Below, in pieces: positions 6,887 to 13,022 of a stretch of DNA of 13,022 nt; the first letter of the stretch is position 1, and the number at the start of each line of letters is the position of its first letter. Source of the DNA: Ruminococcus flavefaciens (GTDB lineage: Bacteria; Bacillota; Clostridia; Oscillospirales; Ruminococcaceae); contig CADBQF010000259.1 in assembly GCA_902796705.1 (NCBI GenBank), positions 1-13,022 on the forward strand, written 5' to 3'. The position numbers were made by a program, and so were the translations under genes. The notes below the pieces were generated by a model. It saw only the letters and a program-made list of their open reading frames with translations, was not told the origin of the DNA and searched no databases.

Positions 6887-8797
6887 TTATTCTGTTACGG
6901 GCTTTTCGGGTTCAGCTTCGTGAGTTTCAGGCTTTTCTTCGTCAGCCGGAGCTTCTGTCTTGCCGAAAGGTTCGCCTCTCATGAGTTTCTCGAAATCCTC
7001 GCCGTCGATCTTCTCATATTTAAGAAGATACTGAGCAAGAGCATGGAGCTTGTCGATATTGTCTGTGAGTATCTTTGTACAGTCGGAATATGCCTTATCG
7101 ATGATAGAACGTACTTCCTCATCGATCTGGGCTGCAACTGCTTCACTGTAGTTGCGTGTATGACCGTAATCCTTGCCGAGGAATACCTCGTCATTATCTG
7201 AACCGTAGGCAACAGTACCGATCTTCTTTGAGAAACCGTATCTTGTTACCATGTTCCTTGCTGTCTTGGTCGCACGCTCGATATCATTTGAAGCACCTGT
7301 GCATATATCGTCGAGGATAAGTTCCTCTGCCGCACGTCCGCCGAGGAGCATTATTATGCTCTCACGCATATGATTTCTTGAAACGTGCTGATCGTCGTTG
7401 TCAGGTCTTGTAACTGTAAGACCGGCAGCCATACCTCTCTGGATTATAGTTACCTGATGTACTTTATCCTGAGTGGGAAGATTATAAGCTGCGATAGCGT
7501 GACCTGCTTCGTGGTAAGCTGTCACCTTCTTGTCACGTTCTGTAACTATACGTGACTTCTTCTCCGGGCCGGCTATGACCTTCATAGTAGCCTCTTCGAT
7601 ATCCTTTTCTGTGATAGCCATTTTATCGGCTCTTGCAGCAAGCAGAGCTGCCTCATTGAGAAGATTTTCGAGGTCTGCACCTGTAAAGCCCTGTGTCGTC
7701 TGAGCGATGACTTTAAGGTCAACGTCCGGACCGAGCGGCTTGTTCTTTGCGTGTACTTTGAGTATCTCCTCACGTCCCTTGACATCGGGATAGCCGACGA
7801 CGATCTGTCTGTCGAAGCGTCCCGGTCTTAAAAGAGCCGGATCGAGGATATCTCTTCTGTTTGTAGCGGCAATTACGATAACGCTCTCATTGCCTGTAAA
7901 ACCGTCCATTTCAACGAGGAGCTGGTTAAGTGTCTGTTCACGCTCATCATGTCCGCCGCCGAGTCCTGCACCTCTGTGCCTGCCGTCAGCGTCGATCTCG
8001 TCGATGAAGATTATTGCCGGAGAATGCTTCTTAGCCTGTTCAAAGAGGTCACGGACTCTTGAAGCACCGACACCGACGAACATCTCAACGAAATCCGAAC
8101 CTGATATCGGGAAGAACGGGCAGCCTGCCTCACCTGCAACAGCTCTCGCAAGGAGGGTTTTACCTGTACCGGGAGGGCCGAGCAAAAGCACGCCCTTCGG
8201 GACTTTAGCACCTATCTTCTTATACTTGTTAGGAGATTTAAGGAAGTCAACGATCTCTTCGAGTTCCTGTTTTTCCTCATCTGCACCTGCAACGTCCTTA
8301 AAAGTAGCCTTTCTCGCACTTGCCTGATTCTTGAGGTTAGCCTTGCCGAAAGATGTATACTTTCCGCCGCCGCCGCTCTGCTTCATCATGAAGTAGAGTA
8401 TTCCGATACCAAGGAGTATCGTGACGATGACAGGTATGAGCGAATAGAGCCATGTCCTGTCGGTTATCTTGATATAGTCCTGTTTAAGCGGTTCGTCCGG
8501 GTAGAGCTTATTGTATTCAACACGGTAATCCTCAGTATCATCGAGGAAAATGCTTACATTCGGGACTTCATATTTCTTCTTTTCCTCTTCTCCCCTGAGC
8601 TGATACGTAAGCTCGCCTGTTCCGAGGTCGAGCCTGTAGTATGAGACTTCATAGTTGTCAAAGTGACTTATCACGGAGGTATAGTCACTTTTATCCGTAC
8701 TTCCGGAAAGCTTTGAACTTACAAAGTAAACACAGAAGACGGCAAGAAGAATTATGAACAAATAAGTGAAAATGCCTTTATTCTTGCGAGGTGTCAA
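6887..8797 (-). CDS. ftsH: ATP-dependent zinc metalloprotease FtsH
   Basis: This 636-residue membrane AAA+ protease degrades misassembled membrane proteins and selected cytosolic regulators as a hexamer. Two membrane segments lie at about 8-28 and 116-138, with an external domain between. The AAA module has Walker A GPPGTGKT (207-214), pore motif F240-V241-G242, Walker B IIFIDE (262-267) and an SRH with arginines R324 and R327. The zinc site is HEAGH (429-433), with D505 in TGASND as the likely third ligand. An acidic, Pro/Glu-rich tail follows residue 613. The second region of homology neighbour reads DADGRHRG (269-276) where Val is usual at 271. The start is TTG at 8797, with AGGAG at 8808-8812, 10 bases away; no better start fits the first membrane segment. 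It is the last gene of the leftward cluster, 30 bases after tilS. Confidence 0.97.
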   Translation of the reverse strand: MTPRKNKGIFTYLFIILLAVFCVYFVSSKLSGSTDKSDYTSVISHFDNYEVSYYRLDLGTGELTYQLRGEEEKKKYEVPNVSIFLDDTEDYRVEYNKLYPDEPLKQDYIKITDRTWLYSLIPVIVTILLGIGILYFMMKQSGGGGKYTSFGKANLKNQASARKATFKDVAGADEEKQELEEIVDFLKSPNKYKKIGAKVPKGVLLLGPPGTGKTLLARAVAGEAGCPFFPISGSDFVEMFVGVGASRVRDLFEQAKKHSPAIIFIDEIDADGRHRGAGLGGGHDEREQTLNQLLVEMDGFTGNESVIVIAATNRRDILDPALLRPGRFDRQIVVGYPDVKGREEILKVHAKNKPLGPDVDLKVIAQTTQGFTGADLENLLNEAALLAARADKMAITEKDIEEATMKVIAGPEKKSRIVTERDKKVTAYHEAGHAIAAYNLPTQDKVHQVTIIQRGMAAGLTVTRPDNDDQHVSRNHMRESIIMLLGGRAAEELILDDICTGASNDIERATKTARNMVTRYGFSKKIGTVAYGSDNDEVFLGKDYGHTRNYSEAVAAQIDEEVRSIIDKAYSDCTKILTDNIDKLHALAQYLLKYEKIDGEDFEKLMRGEPFGKTEAPADEEKPETHEAEPEKPVTE

Positions 8798-8807
8798 AAA
8801 TTATCCA

Positions 8808-8812
8808 CTCCT
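8808..8812 (-). promoter_or_regulatory. Ribosome binding site for the TTG start of ftsH
   Basis: Read on the minus strand this is AGGAG in the 30-base gap after tilS, with a rather long 10-base spacing to the TTG. It supports the TTG as the true start, since no ATG or GTG lies in frame between it and the first membrane helix. Confidence 0.6.
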
Positions 8813-8827
8813 ATCTCAGTTAATTTA

Positions 8828-10192
8828 TTAACGCACGATAAGCCCGGCGGTGTCATCGTTATCGCCGCACACCGCTATCACCATAAACTTTACCGTATTC
8901 TTATCAGGTGCAGCACGGCGTGCAACACCGAGCATCTCTGCAAAAATGAGTCCCTCATCATCACTTATGAAGTGGAGGGTGCTTCGCTTTCCGGGCGGTA
9001 TTTTTTCGTTTATGAGTTTTTTAACGGAAGAAGTAAAATTCTTGCCTTCGAGCTGTATCCTGTCCCCGAAGCGTCTGTTATGGAGAACAGTTCTGCCTTT
9101 TATTTTATCATAATCGAGAAGATAAAATGTTAATTTTTTATGAACGCTGTGAAATTTCTTCAAACTATCACATTCAGCTATGCTGCACAGCACTTTTTTG
9201 CCGGGATATATACTATTTTCGCCCTCTGAAAGCTCTGTCGAAACTGACTGCTGTTCATGTTTTTTTATAGTTTTCAGTCCGCACGTCTTTCCGTCAGACA
9301 CGAAGTAGATATCACCGGAGATATTGAGTTTTCCCCCCGATATCACTATCCTGTCGGCTTTTTCGAGCCGGCTCTGGGAATACGGGAGCGAATTGGCTGT
9401 GAGCAGCCTTGCGATACATCTCCGCCTTATGACGGAGTGATATTTTTCAAGTCCGGTGAACGAACTGCCGTCTGATGACTCGCTGTATGCCTTGTCGGTC
9501 TCCTCTTCTATCAGAGAATTCTCGGCTCTGACTGCCTTTACAGAACCGGCTGAAGTCTCGACGACCGACGGATTTATCTCACGCAGAACAGGGATTATCC
9601 TGTGGCGTATCTTATTGCGTGTATAGTCATCGGAAAGATTTGTGCTGTCAGTGACGTAGCACTGACCTTTCTCCCGGAGATAATCTTCTATCTCACGGCG
9701 TGTCACGGTCAGCAGAGGACGCACTATATTCCCCCTGACCGGCGGTATACCGGCAAGGCCTTTCAACGCTGTACCTCTTGCGATGTTGAGTATGACCGTT
9801 TCAAGGTTATCGTCGGCATTGTGTGCAGTTGCTATTTTTCTTCCGGAGGAATTTTCAGCAAAGGCGGCATATCTCAGCTTCCTTGCCGCTTCCTCGTCCG
9901 ACAGGGAATTCTCAGCCGCATAAGCCGGAACATCGCATGATACCGCCCTGAAAGGTATATCGTTCTTCCTGCAAAGTTCACGGCAGAACTCCTCGTCACG
10001 GTCACTCTCCGCTCCTCTTATGCAGTGGTTGACATGGAGAGCGGATACTTTTATGCCGAGCTTTCCGCTCAGTTCATTCAGAGCCAGCAGCAAGGCACAA
10101 CTGTCTGCACCGCCGGAGAGTCCGCAGACTACTTCATCTCCGGCAGTGAACATATCATTTTCTTTTACAAGTGTGATTATCTTTTCAAGCAT
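8828..10192 (-). CDS. tilS: tRNA(Ile)-lysidine synthase TilS
   Basis: This 454-residue enzyme attaches lysine to C34 of the CAU-anticodon tRNA-Ile, so that it reads AUA and is charged with isoleucine. The PP-loop SGGADS is at 26-31 in the ATP-pyrophosphatase domain. Other conserved blocks are LHVNHCIRGAESDRDEEF (52-69), ATAHNADDNLETVILNIARG (121-140) and the DST...DDYTRNKIRH block (182-197). The C-terminal domain, with RFGDRIQ and a GKRSTLHF-like segment, completes the full-length TilS form. The ATG lies 4 bases after the dnaB stop, with only a weak GGAA upstream, so coupling to dnaB translation is likely. In many Firmicutes hpt lies between tilS and ftsH; here it does not. Confidence 0.95.
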   Translation of the reverse strand: MLEKIITLVKENDMFTAGDEVVCGLSGGADSCALLLALNELSGKLGIKVSALHVNHCIRGAESDRDEEFCRELCRKNDIPFRAVSCDVPAYAAENSLSDEEAARKLRYAAFAENSSGRKIATAHNADDNLETVILNIARGTALKGLAGIPPVRGNIVRPLLTVTRREIEDYLREKGQCYVTDSTNLSDDYTRNKIRHRIIPVLREINPSVVETSAGSVKAVRAENSLIEEETDKAYSESSDGSSFTGLEKYHSVIRRRCIARLLTANSLPYSQSRLEKADRIVISGGKLNISGDIYFVSDGKTCGLKTIKKHEQQSVSTELSEGENSIYPGKKVLCSIAECDSLKKFHSVHKKLTFYLLDYDKIKGRTVLHNRRFGDRIQLEGKNFTSSVKKLINEKIPPGKRSTLHFISDDEGLIFAEMLGVARRAAPDKNTVKFMVIAVCGDNDDTAGLIVR

Positions 10193-10196
10193 GGTA

Positions 10197-11555
10197 TCAT
10201 TGTTCCGGAGGTGTACTGTACTCCGGATTTGAGAATCGTGTATACTGTCCGTCCCAGATAAGTTCTACAGAACCCGTTTCACCGTGACGGTTCTTTGCAA
10301 CGATACACTCCGAAATATTCTGCTTCGGACTTTCCTTATTATAATAAGCTTCACGGTAAAGGAACAGGACTATATCAGCGTCCTGCTCGATAGAACCCGA
10401 TTCACGCAGGTCAGAGAGCATCGGACGTTTATCTGTACGTCCCTCAACAGCTCTCGAAAGCTGTGAAAGGAGTATCACCGGGACATTGAGATCCTTTGCC
10501 AGGACTTTGAGCTGACGTGTGATCTCACTGATTATCGTTACACGGTTATCAGAGCGTGAAGTTGTCTCCATGAGCTGGAGGTAGTCGATTATAACGAGTC
10601 CGAGGTTCTTTACACGGCGGAGCTTCGCTTTCATCTGCTGAACTGTCATGCCTGCTGTATCGTCGATATACAGCGGAATAGTGCTGAGATATCCGGCACT
10701 TGTTGCAAGACGCACCCATTCTTCTCCGCTGATCCTGCCGTTTCGCAGTGAATTTGAATCGACGAGAGCTTCTGTTGAGAGAATACGTGTAGCAAGCTGC
10801 TCCTTGGACATTTCGAGATTGAAAGTCACAACGTCCTTGCTCGAATGGCGTGCGACGTTCGTTGCGATATTCATGGCGAATGAAGTTTTACCCATACCCG
10901 GACGTGCAGCTATGATTATCAGGTCGGAATTATTAAGACCTGATGTTATGCTGTCAAGGAGCGTGAAACCTGTTCTTGCTCCGATATAGCGTTCCTTGTC
11001 AGGGCCGGCGATCTTTCCGAGGCGGTCGTATGCTTCTGCGATAGCTTCCGAGAGCGGCACGAGGTCACGGACATCTCTGCCCTGGCGGATATTGTATATC
11101 TTCTGTTCCGCCGAATCAAGGAGGAGCTGTGCGTCGTATGAACCTGACTGTATATCTTCAAGTATCATCTTTGCTGCAACGCCGAGATTCCTTATAAAGA
11201 ACTTATCAGCGACTATCTTGCAATAGCTGTCGATGTTCGCCGTTGAAGGAAGCGTGTTTGCTATCTCAGCGAGATACCGTCTGCCCTCTGCTGCATTCTC
11301 GAAGATATGCTCTTTTTCTGCCTCGTTCAGTACAGTGACTATATCCACCGGTATGCTTCCGGTGAAAAGCCTTATTATTATATTGAATATCCTTCTGTGC
11401 TGCTCGCTGTAGAAATATTCAGCCTTGACCTTCTGGAGAACGACAGATATTATAGACGGATCAGCGATAACAGCACCGATGACTGACTGCTCAGCCTCGA
11501 TGCTGTGTGGGAATTCCGCTGCTGACGGAGAATATCCTGTTTCGTTGATACTCAT
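10197..11555 (-). CDS. dnaB: Replicative DNA helicase DnaB (DnaC of Bacillus)
   Basis: This 452-residue helicase unwinds DNA at the fork as a hexamer. An N-terminal domain opens with PHSIEAEQSVIGAVI (16-30), followed by a linker and a RecA-like domain from about 185. Walker A ARPGMGKT is at 217-224, catalytic Glu region FNLEMS at 245-250, Walker B LVIIDYLQL at 320-328 and the SQLSRAVEGR block at 364-373. DLRESGSIEQDAD (382-394) and KNRHGETG (421-428), which carries the arginine finger, follow. No intein interrupts these sites. The start at 11555 is chosen because GAGGG (11561-11565) lies 5 bases upstream; an in-frame ATG at 11567, adding four residues, lacks such a site and overlaps rplI. Confidence 0.95.
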   Translation of the reverse strand: MSINETGYSPSAAEFPHSIEAEQSVIGAVIADPSIISVVLQKVKAEYFYSEQHRRIFNIIIRLFTGSIPVDIVTVLNEAEKEHIFENAAEGRRYLAEIANTLPSTANIDSYCKIVADKFFIRNLGVAAKMILEDIQSGSYDAQLLLDSAEQKIYNIRQGRDVRDLVPLSEAIAEAYDRLGKIAGPDKERYIGARTGFTLLDSITSGLNNSDLIIIAARPGMGKTSFAMNIATNVARHSSKDVVTFNLEMSKEQLATRILSTEALVDSNSLRNGRISGEEWVRLATSAGYLSTIPLYIDDTAGMTVQQMKAKLRRVKNLGLVIIDYLQLMETTSRSDNRVTIISEITRQLKVLAKDLNVPVILLSQLSRAVEGRTDKRPMLSDLRESGSIEQDADIVLFLYREAYYNKESPKQNISECIVAKNRHGETGSVELIWDGQYTRFSNPEYSTPPEQ

Positions 11556-11556
11556 A

Positions 11557-12003
11557 TCAGCCCTCATCTACATCGACATCTATCTTTTCGGTGATGCCGT
11601 TATAGAGTTTGAGAGTAGCTGTATATGCACCGAAGTTCTTTATATCAGTGCTGAGTACGATCTTCTTCTTGTCGATCTTTACGCCGAGCTGTTCATTTAT
11701 AGCATCAGAGACATTTCCGGCTGTGACAGAACCGAAGAGCTTGCCGTTTGAACCGGCTTTGGCGATTATCCTTACCTTCTTGCCCTTTACCTTTTCGGCA
11801 GCTTCCTTTGCAGCCTTTATCTCCATATCAACTTTATGCTGGGCAGATGCCTGCTGACCTGAGAGCTTGTTCAGATTGTCGGCAGTTGCCTCGACAGCGT
11901 ATCCCTTGGGGATAAGCATATTTCTTGCGTATCCGTCAGCGACGTTCTTTGTCTCACCCTTTTTTCCTGAACCCTTTACATCCTGTAAAAATATTACCTT
12001 CAT
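11557..12003 (-). CDS. rplI: 50S ribosomal protein L9
   Basis: This 148-residue protein binds 23S rRNA near the L1 stalk and helps maintain reading frame. The N-terminal domain [17 protein letters not shown] (1-17), followed by [20 protein letters not shown], is the L9 signature. A long charged connecting helix follows, rich in Ala, Lys and Glu (about 41-75), and then a C-terminal domain starting near [15 protein letters not shown]. Length fits the family. The start at 12003 is supported by AAAGGGG (12013-12019), 9 bases ahead; an earlier in-frame start at 12048 would overlap the gdpP end and add 15 residues that L9 proteins lack. It sits between gdpP and dnaB, as in Bacillus. Confidence 0.97.
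   Translation of the reverse strand: MKVIFLQDVKGSGKKGETKNVADGYARNMLIPKGYAVEATADNLNKLSGQQASAQHKVDMEIKAAKEAAEKVKGKKVRIIAKAGSNGKLFGSVTAGNVSDAINEQLGVKIDKKKIVLSTDIKNFGAYTATLKLYNGITEKIDVDVDEG
11561..11565 (-). promoter_or_regulatory. Ribosome binding site deciding the dnaB start
   Basis: On the minus strand this is GAGGG inside the last codons of rplI, with 5 bases to the ATG at 11555. The rplI stop TGA lies between this site and that ATG, which suggests reinitiation by ribosomes finishing rplI. Confidence 0.65.
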
Positions 12004-12044
12004 CGTAATATACCCCTTTCTTTCTGATGTGTCACCGGAGAGGA

Positions 12045-13022
12045 TCACTCCTGTTCTTCTAAATGAAGTTCATCGATGACAGCTTTGAGTTTTTCAGCCG
12101 CTTCATCACACGTCACACCTTCAAGCTGAGCGGCAGCCATTGTCTGGTGACCGCCTCCGCCGAGCTTTTCCATAATAACCTGTACATTCAATGCACCGAG
12201 TGAGCGGGCTGATATATTCATAGTCCTGCCCGTCTTGTATATGACGAACGAGGCTATAACATCTGTGATGCCGAGCAGCTCATCTGCTGCCTGCGGAGCG
12301 ACGAGCCTGATATCATCGGACTCGAAGTTTGCTTCTGCAATGGCACATCTGTTATGTACATCAGCCGAAGCAACTATCTGTGTTTTGCGTTTGTATGATT
12401 CTATCGAATTGGAGAACAGGAGCTTGACAGCGACCGTATCAGCACCGAGCTTTTTGAGGAAAGCTGCTGCTTCAAATGTACGCACGCCCGTTCTCATGAC
12501 GAAATTCTTCGTATCGAGCATTATTCCGGCGAGAAGTGCGTCCGCATGGCACGGAGCGAGCTTTTCCTCGTCCGGGAAGTTGAAATACTGTATGACCTCC
12601 GTTACCATTTCCGATGCTGAAGAAGCATACGGCTCGTGGTGGAAAAGTACGGCATCATCGATGAAATTAGCCGTCTTTCTGTGGTGGTCTATGACAACGA
12701 CGGACTTTGCCTTTTCGTAGAGTGCCTTGCTCTCAAGGAAATCTTTGTTATGAGTATCCACTATGATGAGCAGATCCCTGTCAGTGATCTCTGCAAGAGC
12801 GTCCTCCGGTGTGATGAAAAGCGTATCATCTGTCGCTTCCTCAACGATATCTATGAGATGTGATGCGAGATTGCGTATACGGTCAACAGCTATATGAGTT
12901 TCCTTGCCGAGCATGGCGACTGCACCAGCCATTCCGCACGAAGCACCTACTGCGTCAAGATCTCCGAATCTGTGTCCCATGAGGTAGATCGTTTCAGAGT
13001 TCATGATAAGATCCTGCAAAGC
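12045..13022 (-). CDS. gdpP: Cyclic-di-AMP phosphodiesterase GdpP, C-terminal DHH/DHHA1 part (partial)
   Basis: The reading frame is open to the window end, so the N-terminal part is missing. The visible 325 residues correspond to the DHH/DHHA1 catalytic half of GdpP (YybT), which hydrolyses c-di-AMP. Numbered from the Leu/TTG codon at 13019, metal ligands are H16, D20 and D22 (MGHRFGDLD), D88 (IVDTH), D111-H112-H113 (VVIDHHRK) and D169 (GIMLDTKNF). The DHHA1 substrate loop GGGGHQ lies at 287-292. Similarity of the wording [21 protein letters not shown] to GdpP, and the linked rplI-dnaB, argue against a stand-alone NrnA, which is of similar size. The membrane, PAS and degenerate GGDEF regions are expected outside the window. 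Confidence 0.9.
   Translation of the reverse strand, partial: ALQDLIMNSETIYLMGHRFGDLDAVGASCGMAGAVAMLGKETHIAVDRIRNLASHLIDIVEEATDDTLFITPEDALAEITDRDLLIIVDTHNKDFLESKALYEKAKSVVVIDHHRKTANFIDDAVLFHHEPYASSASEMVTEVIQYFNFPDEEKLAPCHADALLAGIMLDTKNFVMRTGVRTFEAAAFLKKLGADTVAVKLLFSNSIESYKRKTQIVASADVHNRCAIAEANFESDDIRLVAPQAADELLGITDVIASFVIYKTGRTMNISARSLGALNVQVIMEKLGGGGHQTMAAAQLEGVTCDEAAEKLKAVIDELHLEEQE

Noticed and set aside
7890..8327. Plus-strand open frame of 145 codons opposite ftsH
   Set aside because: It lies wholly antisense to the conserved AAA domain of ftsH, has a Ser/Pro-rich composition typical of a shadow frame, and shows no recognisable domain.
10197..11555. Possible intein in dnaB
   Set aside because: DnaB genes often carry inteins, but Walker A, Walker B and the later motifs are continuous and the length is normal.
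12235..12720. Plus-strand open frame of 161 codons opposite gdpP
   Set aside because: Antisense to the conserved DHH domain, rich in Ser and Ala, with no recognisable features.
12045..13022. Complete NrnA-type oligoribonuclease
   Set aside because: The size from the TTG at 13019 would fit, but the frame is open to the window edge, the motifs match the GdpP DHH domain better, and the neighbours are rplI and dnaB.
1..13022. CRISPR arrays, tRNA genes, insertion sequences, phage or toxin-antitoxin genes
   Set aside because: No spaced direct repeats, cloverleaf-like segments, transposase motifs or terminal inverted repeats were seen; almost all sequence is filled by recognised genes.

Overview
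The window reads as chromosomal DNA of a low-to-mid GC Firmicute, most likely an anaerobic Oscillospiraceae/Ruminococcus-type gut or rumen bacterium. The reasons are the gdpP-rplI-dnaB gene order, which is characteristic of Firmicutes, strong AGGAGG-type ribosome binding sites, a CUT1 sugar transporter operon without its own ATPase, and a plant-polysaccharide glycosidase of the YteR/GH105 type. The genus is an inference from gene content and style; no rRNA is present to settle it.

Left part (1-4387, + strand): a hairpin-rich intergenic segment is followed by a sigma-A-like promoter and a four-gene operon. The genes encode a sugar-binding lipoprotein, two MalF/MalG-type permeases and a cytoplasmic GH105 unsaturated uronyl hydrolase. 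All three internal junctions are 4-base ATGA overlaps. The logical job is import of unsaturated, lyase-generated oligosaccharides (rhamnogalacturonan or related pectic fragments) and removal of the terminal unsaturated uronic acid inside the cell. The energising ATPase must be encoded elsewhere.

Middle part (4388-6833, + strand): an extended -10 promoter drives a small NfeD-type membrane protein and an SPFH/band 7 (stomatin/paraslipin) protein with a very regular 11-residue coiled-coil repeat, closed by a strong intrinsic terminator. Only 35 bases further on is a YhfC-family polytopic membrane protein that resembles intramembrane proteases.

Right part (6834-13022, - strand): a housekeeping cluster is transcribed towards the left in the order gdpP (partial, cut by the window end), rplI, dnaB, tilS, ftsH. 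It links c-di-AMP hydrolysis, ribosomal protein L9, the replicative helicase, tRNA-Ile lysidine synthesis and the membrane AAA+ protease. Gaps are short or nearly absent, so co-transcription is likely. A symmetrical hairpin with A and T tracts separates the convergent yhfC-type and ftsH genes and can stop transcription from both sides.

No tRNA, rRNA, CRISPR array, insertion sequence or phage gene was seen. The most interesting aspects are the side-by-side placement of NfeD/SPFH, a YhfC putative membrane protease and FtsH, all connected with membrane-protein quality control, and the compact pectin-fragment uptake operon. I do not see strong evidence for a wholly new system.
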